Part shown: piece by piece, positions 17,672 through 26,084 of the stretch
Position numbering within the stretch: the stretch's first letter is position 1
Layout: every line of letters starts with the position of its first letter
The notes under the pieces: model-generated
Database searches by the model: none
Seen by the model: only the letters and a program-made list of their open reading frames with translations
What the model was told of the DNA's origin: nothing
Program-made: the position numbers and the translations under genes
DNA from: Yinghuangia seranimata
GTDB taxonomy: Bacteria; Actinomycetota; Actinomycetes; Streptomycetales; Streptomycetaceae
Length of the DNA: 64,000 bases
Assembly (NCBI RefSeq): GCF_029953285.1
Contig: NZ_JASAOI010000054.1
Span: 1-64,000, forward strand
Direction of reading: 5' to 3'

Positions 17672-19255
17672 CTACGCGGTCTCGGCCTCCGCCGCGCCGG
17701 CGGCCGGTGCGGCCGAGCTCACCGGGATCGTCTCGCCGCGGAAGAACCCCGGCCGGATCGCCCGGTAGCCGAACATCAGCACGGCACCGACCAGGAGGCC
17801 GCCGATGCCGGTGAGGAACACACCGCCGAGCTCCCAGTGCGGCGGGAAGGGCAGCGTCCAGAACGTCGACCCGTAGTCGGGGTCGGCGTAGACGACGCAC
17901 GCGTCGACGAAGAAGTACAGGAGCAGCAGGCCACCGAGCAGCGGCATGACGCCCTTCGTCAGCATGTCGCGCGGGCTGCGCCTGAGCACCTTGCGGTAGT
18001 ACCAGGCGCACGCGAACCCGGTGAGCCCGTAGTAGAACGCGATCATCAAGCCGATCGAGCCGATCGAGTCGGTCAGGATGTTGGTGCTCACTCTCGTGAG
18101 GACGACATAGAAGACGACCGACGCGATGCCCATGCCGACCGTCGACCACGTCGGGATCCGGGTGCGCGGGTGGATGCGCGCGAACTTGTCGGGGATCGCC
18201 TTGAAGGCGGACATCGAGAGCGCCGTGCGCGCCGTCGGCAGGATGGTGGTCTGCGTCGACGCCGCGGCCGAGGTCAGGACCATGAACACGAGCAGCTTGG
18301 CCAGGAACCAGCCGACCCCGGCCGTGCCGAACACCTCGGTGCCGAGGCCGGACAGCACGTCGCCGGCGTTGTCCGGGTTGGCCAGGCCGATCCCGGTGTC
18401 GCCGGCCCCGGCGTACGCCTGGGCGGAGGTGCTGATCAGGACGTACACCAGGAGCAGCAGCACCGTGGAGATGACCGCGGCGCGCCCGGGCGTGCGTTCC
18501 TTGTCCTCGGTCTCCTCGTTGACCGCGACCGCGGAGTCCCAGCCCCAGTAGATGAAGACGCCGGCCAGCACGCCCTTGGTGAGCGCGTCCGTCGAGTCGA
18601 TCTCGAACGGGTTGAACCACGACCACGCGACGTGCGACGACTCGGCCGGCGCCGAGCCGAAGTACACGTGCCACAGCGCCGTGACGCCGAGCACGGCGAG
18701 CATGATGACCTCGATGCTCAGCAGCACCTTCTGGAAGTTCGCCGAGACCTCGATGCCCAGGTAGCAGATCCAGGTCATCAGGACGATCCACACCACGCCC
18801 GCGAGCGTGGTCCACCACGTGCTGTCGGCCAGCCCGTAGGCGCCGACCAGTTGGAACCCGTACTGCCCGGCGATCTGCGCCAGGTTGGCCATGACGATGA
18901 TGTCGGCGGCGATGATCCCCCAGCCGCCCATCCATCCGGTCTTGGGGCCGAACGCCCGCGAGCCCCACGTGAACGTGGTCCCGCAGTCGGGGTCGGCCTC
19001 GTTCATCTCCTTGTACGCGTAGGCGACCAGGAACATCGGGATGAACGCCAGGACCATCACGATCGGGGACTGGAGCCCGACCCCGGCCACGATGATCCCG
19101 AGCGTCGCCGCGAGACTGTACGCCGGCGCCGTAGACGCCAGTCCGATCACAACGCTGGACACCAGTCCCAGCGCACCGCTCTTGAGCCCCTTGCCGCCCG
19201 GTTCCGGTTCAGGGACGGGACCGGCGGCTCTCGGGATGTTCGCGGTGGCCATCAA
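17672..19255 (-). CDS. APC family amino-acid permease
   Basis: A 527-residue transporter of the amino acid-polyamine-organocation family. The conserved TM1 motif is LVSSVVIGLASTAPAYSLAATLG (given here in part), followed by NEADPDCGTTFTWGSRAFGP and about 12 TM segments. Proton- or cation-coupled uptake is the family role; the substrate cannot be told from sequence. Stands alone; no biosynthetic or catabolic partner next to it. Confidence 0.88.
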   Translation of the reverse strand: MMATANIPRAAGPVPEPEPGGKGLKSGALGLVSSVVIGLASTAPAYSLAATLGIIVAGVGLQSPIVMVLAFIPMFLVAYAYKEMNEADPDCGTTFTWGSRAFGPKTGWMGGWGIIAADIIVMANLAQIAGQYGFQLVGAYGLADSTWWTTLAGVVWIVLMTWICYLGIEVSANFQKVLLSIEVIMLAVLGVTALWHVYFGSAPAESSHVAWSWFNPFEIDSTDALTKGVLAGVFIYWGWDSAVAVNEETEDKERTPGRAAVISTVLLLLVYVLISTSAQAYAGAGDTGIGLANPDNAGDVLSGLGTEVFGTAGVGWFLAKLLVFMVLTSAAASTQTTILPTARTALSMSAFKAIPDKFARIHPRTRIPTWSTVGMGIASVVFYVVLTRVSTNILTDSIGSIGLMIAFYYGLTGFACAWYYRKVLRRSPRDMLTKGVMPLLGGLLLLYFFVDACVVYADPDYGSTFWTLPFPPHWELGGVFLTGIGGLLVGAVLMFGYRAIRPGFFRGETIPVSSAAPAAGAAEAETA

Positions 19256-19323
19256 ACGCCTCCCCGGGGATGGGGTGCGCCGCCGCCGCGCTCACCGCAC
19301 AGGGGTGCCGTGGAGGGTGCTCG

Positions 19324-20763
19324 TCAGCGGGGCGCAGCCTTGGAAGGTGCAGCCGGAAGATGCCTGCCTGTCTGGTTTACCCGCGTTGAGCCCGTTGTAC
19401 GTCCAGGCGCGACCGCGGCGGCCGCCAGTCCCACGAGCGGCGCAACGGCGGCCACCCACAGGGCCGGCTTGGCCCCGTCGATGAACGCTCCGGGCGACCC
19501 GTAGCCGCCGTTGGCGGCGAACACCGCGGTCAGCACCGCGACACCGAACGCGCCACCCAGTTGGCCGAGTGCGCGGCTGATCCCGGACGCCACACCCGCG
19601 TCCTGCGGCGGGACCGCGCCCGCGACCGCCGCGCCGACGGCCGGGAAGCCCATCGAGATCCCGACCCCGGACACCACCAGCGGTGCCACGAGCGCGCCGT
19701 AGCCGACCCCGGTGTGCACGGCGGCCGCCAGCCAGCCGAGTCCGATCGCCTGCAGCAGGAGCCCGGTCACCAGGAGCACCCGGGTGCCGACCCGCCCGAC
19801 GACCGCTCCGGCGAGCGGCGAGACGACCACCGGCGTGCACGTCCACGGCAGCATCCGCAGCCCCGCGCCGAGCGCGTCGTGCCCGAAGCCGCGCTGCATC
19901 AGCTGCGCGATGACGAAGAGCGAGCCGAGCAGGGAGAAGTACTGCACGAAGATGACGCCGTTGCCGGCCGTGAAGCCGGGCTTCCCGAAGTAGCCCAGCG
20001 GCACCATCGGGAAGGCCGCCCGGCGCTGCCAGGCGAGGAACGCGCCGATCGTCACCACGCCCACCACGAGCGCGCCGACCACCTCCGTACTCCCCCAGCC
20101 CGCGTCGGGCGCGCGCACCGGAGCCCACGTCAGCGCGAAGCTCCCGAACGCCGCGAGCAGCATCCCGGGCACGTCGACCTGCGGCCGCGGCCCGCGGCTC
20201 TCCCGCAGCACCGCCGGGGACACGGCCAGCAGCAGGATCCCGACCGGCACGTTCAGCCAGAAGATCGCCTGCCACGACAGGCCCTGCGCGACCGCCCCGC
20301 CGACCACCGGTCCGGCCGCGACGCCGATGCCCGTGATGCCGGACCACAGCCCCAGCGCCCCGCCGAGCTTCTCGCGCGGGTACACGTCGATGATCAGGGT
20401 CATCGACAGCGGCATCACCAGGGCGCCGCCGACGCCCTGCACCACGCGTGCGGCGATCAGCGGCCCCACGCTCGACGACAGCGCCGCCCCCACCGACCCG
20501 ACCGTGAAGACCGCGACGCCGGCGAGGAACACCCGCCGCCGCCCGTAGCGGTCGCCCAACGCCGAGCCCGTCAGGAACAGGCACGCGAACACCAGCGTGT
20601 ACGCGTTCACCACCCACGCGAGGTCGGCCAGCGACGCGCCCAGGTGCTCCTGGAGCACGGGCACGGCGGTCGCGACCACGACCGTGTCCAGCGCGGTCAG
20701 GAACGAGCCCAGTGACGCGAGCACCAGCGTGCCCGCCGGATGCCCGCGCAGTCCCTCTCTCAT
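19324..20763 (-). CDS. MFS drug/H+ antiporter, DHA2 (14-TM) family
   Basis: A 479-residue exporter. TM1 motif FLTALDTVVVATAVPVL and loop motif GDRYGRRRVFLAG mark the EmrB/QacA (DHA2) group, with 14 predicted TM segments. The frame is open far upstream, but ATG 20763 (MREGLRGHPAGTL) is preceded by GGAG at 6 bases. No dedicated regulator adjoins it; the nearest upstream gene on the same strand, 83 bases away, is the TIGR03086-type protein. Confidence 0.88.
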   Translation of the reverse strand: MREGLRGHPAGTLVLASLGSFLTALDTVVVATAVPVLQEHLGASLADLAWVVNAYTLVFACLFLTGSALGDRYGRRRVFLAGVAVFTVGSVGAALSSSVGPLIAARVVQGVGGALVMPLSMTLIIDVYPREKLGGALGLWSGITGIGVAAGPVVGGAVAQGLSWQAIFWLNVPVGILLLAVSPAVLRESRGPRPQVDVPGMLLAAFGSFALTWAPVRAPDAGWGSTEVVGALVVGVVTIGAFLAWQRRAAFPMVPLGYFGKPGFTAGNGVIFVQYFSLLGSLFVIAQLMQRGFGHDALGAGLRMLPWTCTPVVVSPLAGAVVGRVGTRVLLVTGLLLQAIGLGWLAAAVHTGVGYGALVAPLVVSGVGISMGFPAVGAAVAGAVPPQDAGVASGISRALGQLGGAFGVAVLTAVFAANGGYGSPGAFIDGAKPALWVAAVAPLVGLAAAAVAPGRTTGSTRVNQTGRHLPAAPSKAAPR

Positions 20764-20846
20764 GTCCACTCCGATCCACAGGTGCGGACGGCCGTTCGGC
20801 CGCCCGCACATGCAGACCATCCGTGCGCCGGAAATTCGCCGCGTGG

Positions 20847-21602
20847 TCACCGGTTTTCGGGTGCCCGCCCCAAGAACGCCACCAGCCGGTCGCTCGCGCA
20901 CGCCCGCGCGGGCACCGGGACGACCGGCCCGAACTGCGGCGCCCGGTCGTCGTCCGGCACGAGCAGCACCGCGGCCGCGAGCAGGCGGTCGGCCAACGCG
21001 CGGGGTATCGGCCGGTCCAGGCCGCACGCGCGGGCGATGTCCCAGCCGTGCACCGCGAGTTCGACGGCGCCGACGTATGCGAGCAGCCCGCTGGGCAGCG
21101 CGCGGTCGACCACCGCGACCGGTGTCCCGGCGGCCGGGCACACGGTCGTCCACAGGCCCATCAGCAGCGCCGAGCGGCTGCGGAACGTCGCCACCAGGTC
21201 GGCGGCGGCGGACCGTTCGGCGGCGGGGCACGCGCCGTGCCGCCAGTCCGCCCGCACCGCGTCGTACGGCTCCGCGCCCGACGGCCCCCGCGACCCCGGA
21301 GACCCCTCGTCCGGCGCCCAGGCGTCGGGCGGATCGCCGCCGGCTCCGTCGTCCGGCTCCGCGTCGACCGTGCCCAACGCCGCGCCCGCGCACAGCGCGC
21401 CCAGGGAGTCGTTGGTGTGGGCGAGCAGGGTGCGCAGATCCCATCCGGCGCACGGGGTCGGCCGGTCGAGTGCGGCGGCCGGGACCTCGCCGACCCGGCC
21501 GAGCGCGTACCCGACCGCGCGTTCCAGTAGCTCGAACCCCGGCTCGTACGGCGCGCCCGCGCGCCCGCCCGCCGAACCGCCCGTGTCGCGCCCGCCGTTC
21601 AC
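20847..21602 (-). CDS. TIGR03086-type metal-binding (DinB/MDMPI-like) protein
   Basis: A 251-residue protein of the mycothiol-dependent maleylpyruvate isomerase N-terminal/DinB-like four-helix fold. Conserved features: RPTPCAGWDLRTLLAHTND (residues ~35-53, first metal His) and ELAVHGWDIARA (later His). Starts at GTG 21602 overlapping the sigma-factor stop (GTGA), so it is translationally coupled to the sigma gene. It may be a thiol S-transferase; it could also relate to control of the sigma factor. Confidence 0.8.
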   Translation of the reverse strand: MNGGRDTGGSAGGRAGAPYEPGFELLERAVGYALGRVGEVPAAALDRPTPCAGWDLRTLLAHTNDSLGALCAGAALGTVDAEPDDGAGGDPPDAWAPDEGSPGSRGPSGAEPYDAVRADWRHGACPAAERSAAADLVATFRSRSALLMGLWTTVCPAAGTPVAVVDRALPSGLLAYVGAVELAVHGWDIARACGLDRPIPRALADRLLAAAVLLVPDDDRAPQFGPVVPVPARACASDRLVAFLGRAPENR

Positions 21603-22615
21603 ACCGCACCGCCGTGGCACGCGGTGACGGCCAACGGGTCGGACCCGCCGCTCAGGGTCTCGGGAAGGCCCAACCGGACCACCCAGCGCGGGTCGTGGAA
21701 CGAGGTGATGCGCGAGATACCGCCAGGCGTCACGCCGAGCACCTGCACGCCGTGCGCCCGCAGGACACCACCCGAGTCGTCGACCGCGCGGGTGTAGGAC
21801 GCGGTCGCCGGTTGCCCGTTCACCGACACCGGCAGCATCCGCCAGGTGTACCGGCCCGAGAGCGGGCCGCGCAGCAGGAAGGCCAGGACGTCGGCGCGCC
21901 CGGCGAACCACTCGAGGACCGGCGGCATCTCCAGCTCGACGTCGTGCCGCAGCAGCCTCAGCAGCGCGTTCGTGTCCTGGGTCTCGAACGCCTCGACGTA
22001 CCGCTCCAAGGTCGCGCGGCGCTGCGGTTCGGACGGTTCGCGGGTGTCGTCCTCGCGGATCCCGACCTCGCCGATCCGGACCCGGGCGCGCAGCAGCGCG
22101 CTGTTGACGGCCGTCGCGCTCGTGTCGAGCACGTCCGCGACCTCGGCGGCACGCCACCCCAGCACGTCGCGCAGGATCAGCACGGCGCGCTGCCGTGCGG
22201 GAAGGTGCTGCAGAGCCGCGACGAACGCCAGCCGGACGCTTCCTCGCGCGGTCACCAACGCCTCGGGGCCGGCGCCCGGTTCGGCGATCAGCCGGTCCGG
22301 CAGCGGCTGGAGCCACGGCAGATCGGCCCCGGTCACCGCGGTGTCGGGCGCGCTCGGTGTACCGATGCCGGACGGCAGCGGACGCCGCGCGCGCCGTTCC
22401 AGGTCGGTCAGGCACGCGCGGGTCGCGATCTTGTAGAGCCACACACGCAGCGACGAACGGCCCTCGAAGCCGTCGAAGGAACGCCACGCGCGCAGGTACG
22501 TCTCCTGGACGAGGTCCTCCGCGTCGTCGACCGAACCGAGGATCCGGTAGCAGTGCGCGAGCAGCTCGCGGCGGAACGGATCGGTCAGTTCGGCGAACCG
22601 CTCACTGTCGGCCAC
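21599..22615 (-). CDS. Sigma-70 family (SigG/TIGR02960-like) RNA polymerase sigma factor
   Basis: A 338-residue ECF-type sigma factor with an extra C-terminal domain. Region 2: LTDPFRRELLAHCYRILGSVDDAEDLVQETYLRAWR; region 4: LPARQRAVLILRDVLGWRAAEVADVLDTSATAVNSAL. The last ~130 residues form a SnoaL/NTF2-like domain (EAFETQDTNALLRLLRHDVELEMPP), a feature of the group that includes mycobacterial SigG, where it modulates activity in place of a classical anti-sigma factor. GTG 22615 start. Co-translated with the downstream gene, divergent from an AraC gene. Confidence 0.88.
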   Translation of the reverse strand: MADSERFAELTDPFRRELLAHCYRILGSVDDAEDLVQETYLRAWRSFDGFEGRSSLRVWLYKIATRACLTDLERRARRPLPSGIGTPSAPDTAVTGADLPWLQPLPDRLIAEPGAGPEALVTARGSVRLAFVAALQHLPARQRAVLILRDVLGWRAAEVADVLDTSATAVNSALLRARVRIGEVGIREDDTREPSEPQRRATLERYVEAFETQDTNALLRLLRHDVELEMPPVLEWFAGRADVLAFLLRGPLSGRYTWRMLPVSVNGQPATASYTRAVDDSGGVLRAHGVQVLGVTPGGISRITSFHDPRWVVRLGLPETLSGGSDPLAVTACHGGAV

Positions 22616-22726
22616 GTCGATTCCCTTCTCTGCGCGGATGTGTCCGAAATACAGACCAGCCGGAGCCCGGAAATTCATCGCGACCTGCGGATACGGTAGG
22701 CACGTTCCCGAGAGTCCGGAATCCGC

Positions 22727-23569
22727 ATGCTTGATGGATACGCACCTCCCGGTCCCCGTCTGGCCGGCCACGTCGAGCGCTACTGGTGGCGTGAGTTCGG
22801 CCCCGGGCGGCTTCCCCTGCTGTTGCCGGGCACCGGCGCCGAGCTGTGGATCCACCTCGGCGGCGCGGTGCGCCTCGTCACCCCCGACGGCGCGCGCGAC
22901 CTGCCCGCCGCGCACCTGGTGTGCCTGCGGCGCACGGCGTGGTCGCTGGACGCGCCCGACGGCTGCTCGGTGCTCGCGGTCCGGCTGCGCGCGGGCGCGC
23001 TGGCACACCTCGCCCGGGTCCCGGTCGACGAACTCGCCGACGCCGTGGTGGCCGCCGACGACCTGTGGGGCGCCGACACGACGCGCGTCATCGACGACAT
23101 ACGCCAGGAGTCCGGTCCGCTGCCCCGAATCGCGGCCCTCGAACGGGTGCTGGGCGGACTGCTCGACGTCGACGGCACCCCCGGGCCGGTACCGCCCGAG
23201 GTCGACGCCGCGGTGTCCCTGATCTACCGTCGCCGCGGCGGCGTCCGCATCGACGACCTCGCCGCCGAACTCGGCGTCGGCGTCCGCTGGTTGCAGCGCG
23301 CGATGCCGGCCGCGACCGGCGTGCGCCCCAAGGAGTTCCAGCGCCTGGCGCGGTTCCAGCACGTCGTCCGGGTCCTGCTTCTCTCCGGCGAGACCCGCTA
23401 TCTGGAGGCCGCGCTGGACGCGGGTTTCTTCGACCAGAACCACTTCATCCGGGAGTTCCGCGCGTTCACCGGAAGCACGCCGGGCGCGCTGCTCACGGCG
23501 AGGCCGTCGCATTTCTACTATGGGCCGCCCTCCCCCGACCGCCAGTCTGATCACGCAAGCGGTACGTGA
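22727..23569 (+). CDS. AraC family transcriptional regulator
   Basis: A 280-residue regulator. N-terminal cupin-like sensor (GPRLAGHVERYWWREFGPGR; DUF6597-type) and C-terminal AraC HTH (RIDDLAAELGVGVRWLQRAM ... FFDQNHFIREFRAFTGSTPG). The divergent sigma gene starts 111 bases away, and an ABM monooxygenase gene follows after 13 bases, so this is probably an operon of regulator and enzyme. Confidence 0.88.
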   Translation: MLDGYAPPGPRLAGHVERYWWREFGPGRLPLLLPGTGAELWIHLGGAVRLVTPDGARDLPAAHLVCLRRTAWSLDAPDGCSVLAVRLRAGALAHLARVPVDELADAVVAADDLWGADTTRVIDDIRQESGPLPRIAALERVLGGLLDVDGTPGPVPPEVDAAVSLIYRRRGGVRIDDLAAELGVGVRWLQRAMPAATGVRPKEFQRLARFQHVVRVLLLSGETRYLEAALDAGFFDQNHFIREFRAFTGSTPGALLTARPSHFYYGPPSPDRQSDHASGT

Positions 23570-23582
23570 GAGAGGACGAACG

Positions 23583-23885
23583 ATGAGCGTGGTCACAGCG
23601 GTTCTGCGGGCGCGGCCCGAATGCGCGGACATCCTCGGAGCGACCCTGCGCGAGGTCGCCGAGTCGACCCGCGCCGAAGCCGGGCTGGTCGGCTACACGG
23701 TCGTGCGGCTGCCGGACGACGTGTTCGTCCTGTCCGAGCGCTACGCAGACGTGGCGGCGCGCGAGGCGCACATGGCGTCGCCGTACGTCGCCAGGCTGCT
23801 GGCGCAGTTCCCCGAGCTGCTGGCGGAGAACCCCGGCGTGGAGTTCGGCACGGAGGCCGTCGAGTTCGTCGACTTCCGCAAGTAG
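23583..23885 (+). CDS. ABM-domain (antibiotic biosynthesis monooxygenase-type) protein
   Basis: A 100-residue dimeric alpha/beta ferredoxin-like protein (VVTAVLRARPECADILGATLREVAESTRAEAGLVGYTVVR...). The family includes quinol monooxygenases such as YgiN and heme-degrading enzymes. AGAGAGGA lies just before ATG 23583; it follows the AraC gene by 13 bases. Substrate unknown. Confidence 0.8.
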   Translation: MSVVTAVLRARPECADILGATLREVAESTRAEAGLVGYTVVRLPDDVFVLSERYADVAAREAHMASPYVARLLAQFPELLAENPGVEFGTEAVEFVDFRK

Positions 23886-23925
23886 CCGCCCGCGGTTCGG
23901 ACTGCCGCCGTCGACGCCGACAACG

Positions 23926-23962
23926 CCGGGAGCCATGGGCGTGTGAGGTCCATGGCTCCCGG
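23926..23962. terminator. Terminator between convergent genes
   Basis: Perfect 12-bp stem CCGGGAGCCATG / CATGGCTCCCGG with a 13-base loop, between the ABM gene (+) and the MFS gene (-). No T-run. Confidence 0.7.
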
Positions 23963-24000
23963 TGTCGCGGGGTCCCGGCGGTGCGCCGGGCGGCGACAGC

Positions 24001-25461
24001 TCACGCGTTCTGCCGCGCGGGTTCGGCGGTGGCGGTCTCCGCCTCGGCCGCGGCGCCCTGTCCGGCGCGGGGGCCGCGCAGGGTGACGAGCGCCAGCAGC
24101 GCGCCGGCGAGCGCGATGACTGCCGCCCCCAGGAAGGCCGCCGAGTATCCGTCGGTCAGCGCCGCGGCGTTGCCCAGTTCGTCGGCGCCGTGCGCGGTGG
24201 CCAGCGCGGTCATCGCCGCGAGGCCGAGGGCCGATCCGACCTGGTAGCTGGTGCTCACGATGCCGGACGCCAGGCCGCCCTCCTCCGGGCGGGCGCTGGA
24301 CAGCGCGGTGCCCAGGGACGGGATGAACGCGAGCGACATACCGGTCGCGGCGACCAGCGAGGCGGGCAGCACGTCGACCGCGAACGAGCCGTCGGAGCGG
24401 GCGAAGGACAGCCACAGCATGCCCGCCGCGACCAGCGCGAGCCCGGCGACGACCAGCGGCTTGGTGCCGAAGCGCGCGATCAGGCGCGGCGCGACGGTGA
24501 TCATCATGAGCATGATCGCGGCGGTCATCGGCAGCAGCGCCGCGCCGCTGGCGAACGCGCCGAGGCCGAGGACCTGCTGCAGGTAGAGGTTGAGGAAGAA
24601 CCACATCGGGATCCACGCGGCCGCCATCAGGAACTGCGCGACGTTGGCGCCCGCGAGGTTCGGGGCCTTCCAGATGCCGAGCCGCATGAGCGGTTCGCGG
24701 CGCCGGGCCTGAAGCGCGACGAATCCGGCGAGCAGCGCCACACCGGCGGCGAGGACGAGCAGGGTCTGCGCGGACGCCCACCCGGCGTCGGCGGCGCGGA
24801 CGACGGCGAACACCACGGCACCCAGGCCGGCGGTCACGGTGGCGGCGCCGAGCCAGTCGGTCGAGCCGCTGCGCGCGGGGGTCGCGGGCATCAGGCGCGG
24901 CGTGGCGACGAGGGCGACCAGCGCGACGGGGATGTTGATGTAGAAGACCCACGGCCAGCTGGCGTATTCGGTGATCAGGCCGCCGAGGAAGACACCCGCG
25001 GTACCGCCGGCCGGGGCCGCGGCGCCGTAGAGCGCGAAGGCCTTGGTGAGCTCCTTGGGGTTGCCGCCGAAGAGCATCATCAGCAGGGTCAGCGCGGACG
25101 GCGCGATCAGCGCGGCGCCGACGCCTTGGAGCGCGCGTCCGGCGAGTTCGACCGCGACGCCGTTCGCGAGGCCCGCGGCGAGCGAGCCGGCCGCGAGGAC
25201 CGCCCATCCGGCGGCGAACAGCCGCTTGGCGCCGAGCAGGTCGGACAGCCGGCCGCCGAGGAGCAGAAGGCCGCCGAAGGCGACCACGTAGGCGTTGAAG
25301 ACCCAGGACAGGCTCTCGGGCGAGAACCCGAGGTCGGTGCGCATCTCGGGCAGGGCCACGCCGATGATCGACGTGTCCATGATGACCATGAACTGCGCTG
25401 CGGCGATCAGCGCCAGCGCGTACCAGCGCCGCCGGTCGGGCGCTGCGGCGGTCTCGGACAT
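24001..25461 (-). CDS. MFS transporter, DHA2 (14-TM) family
   Basis: A 486-residue exporter with TM1 motif FMVIMDTSIIGVALPEM and loop motif GGRLSDLLGAKRLFAAG, 14 TM segments, of the EmrB/QacA group. ATG 25461 (MSETAAAPDR) chosen because AGGAGAG lies just upstream; MTESQESAM is an alternative 8 codons earlier. The promoter region is shared with a divergent ABM gene and carries several palindromes, so the two are probably co-regulated, perhaps for a quinone- or polyketide-like compound. Confidence 0.88.
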   Translation of the reverse strand: MSETAAAPDRRRWYALALIAAAQFMVIMDTSIIGVALPEMRTDLGFSPESLSWVFNAYVVAFGGLLLLGGRLSDLLGAKRLFAAGWAVLAAGSLAAGLANGVAVELAGRALQGVGAALIAPSALTLLMMLFGGNPKELTKAFALYGAAAPAGGTAGVFLGGLITEYASWPWVFYINIPVALVALVATPRLMPATPARSGSTDWLGAATVTAGLGAVVFAVVRAADAGWASAQTLLVLAAGVALLAGFVALQARRREPLMRLGIWKAPNLAGANVAQFLMAAAWIPMWFFLNLYLQQVLGLGAFASGAALLPMTAAIMLMMITVAPRLIARFGTKPLVVAGLALVAAGMLWLSFARSDGSFAVDVLPASLVAATGMSLAFIPSLGTALSSARPEEGGLASGIVSTSYQVGSALGLAAMTALATAHGADELGNAAALTDGYSAAFLGAAVIALAGALLALVTLRGPRAGQGAAAEAETATAEPARQNA

Positions 25462-25470
25462 CGCACTCTC

Positions 25471-25485
25471 CTGACTTTCCGTCAT
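25471..25485. promoter_or_regulatory. Operator-like site 1 (TGAC-N5-GTCA)
   Basis: CTGACTTTCCGTCAT, first of three copies of TGAC(A/T)TTCCGTCA in the MFS/ABM divergent region. It sits in the MFS leader. Confidence 0.45.
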
Positions 25486-25518
25486 CCGGCGCGAGCGGGC
25501 TTCGCTCACGTCGAGGAA

Positions 25519-25542
25519 CATACCCTAGGGGGGTAGGGTATG
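25519..25542. promoter_or_regulatory. Perfect 9-bp inverted repeat, CsoR-like operator
   Basis: Arms CATACCCTA and TAGGGTATG with a GGGGGG spacer, in the middle of the MFS/ABM divergent region. The form, ATACCC followed by G-rich spacer and GGGTAT, resembles operators of CsoR/CstR-type (copper or sulfane-sulfur) repressors in actinobacteria. That identity is an inference. Confidence 0.6.
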
Positions 25543-25544
25543 CA

Positions 25545-25559
25545 ATGACGGAATGTGAC
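25545..25559. promoter_or_regulatory. Operator-like site 2
   Basis: ATGACGGAATGTGAC; its reverse complement, GTCACATTCCGTCAT, matches sites 1 and 3 with one change in the left arm. Confidence 0.4.
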
Positions 25560-25618
25560 GCCCTCGGCTCTTCCTCCCGCGACCGGACTGACCGAAGATG
25601 GCGCCCGGCGCCCCGCGC

Positions 25619-25633
25619 CTGACATTCCGTCAG
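25619..25633. promoter_or_regulatory. Operator-like site 3
   Basis: CTGACATTCCGTCAG: 5-bp arms CTGAC/GTCAG around ATTCC, 19 bases before the ABM start and next to its ribosome binding site. Confidence 0.45.
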
Positions 25634-25651
25634 CTCGACAGGAGGACGAAC

Positions 25652-25957
25652 ATGCTGGTCATCAGCGGTTTCCTGACCTTCAAGCCCGAGGACCGCGACG
25701 AGGTCGTCGCCGGACTGCTCGCCGTCTCCGAGGACAGCCGCAAAGACGCCGGCTGCGTCGAGTACTGGTGGGCCGAGGAGCTGGAACGCCCCAACACCTT
25801 CCGCTTCTTCGAGGCGTGGGAGACGCCCGAGCTGTTCGAGGCGCACCGCGGCATGCCGTACGAGGAGGAGTTCAACGCCCGCTACCTGCCGAAGCTGATC
25901 GGCGTGGACGCGCACGTCTACACCGTCACGGAGCGCACCTCGGCCCTGGGCATGTAG
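25652..25957 (+). CDS. ABM-domain monooxygenase-type protein
   Basis: A 101-residue ABM-fold protein (MLVISGFLTFKPEDRDEVVAGLL..., EYWWAEELERPNTFRFFEAWETPELFEAHRG). AGGAGG lies 6 bases before ATG 25652. Divergent from an MFS exporter and sharing its operator region, so a small-molecule oxidation plus export (resistance or detoxification) pair is likely. Distinct from the ABM gene at 23583, to which it is only distantly similar. Confidence 0.82.
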   Translation: MLVISGFLTFKPEDRDEVVAGLLAVSEDSRKDAGCVEYWWAEELERPNTFRFFEAWETPELFEAHRGMPYEEEFNARYLPKLIGVDAHVYTVTERTSALGM

Positions 25958-26008
25958 CCCCGCAGGCAGCCCAGCAGATCGCCCCGCGGGCAGCCGCCCG
26001 CACGCGCG

Positions 26009-26049
26009 CTGGGGACAGCCCCCTACCCCGTTCGGGGGGTTGTCCCCAG
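26009..26049 (+). terminator. Strong hairpin after the ABM gene
   Basis: Outer arms CTGGGGACA / TGTCCCCAG (9 bp, perfect) with inner GCCCCC / GGGGGG pairing. Its 3' arm touches the palindrome of the next gene, so it may also take part in control of that gene. Confidence 0.6.
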
Positions 26050-26083
26050 TGCACAGAAACCTGTGCACAAATTACTGTGCATA
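26049..26083. promoter_or_regulatory. Palindromic operator upstream of the ArsR-type gene
   Basis: GTGCACAG-AAAC-CTGTGCAC is a perfect 8-bp inverted repeat (26049-26068). A third half-site CTGTGCAT follows at 26075-26082 and ends 2 bases before the ATG at 26085. Placed to repress the regulator and the coupled permease; autoregulation is inferred. Confidence 0.6.
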
Positions 26084-26084
26084 C

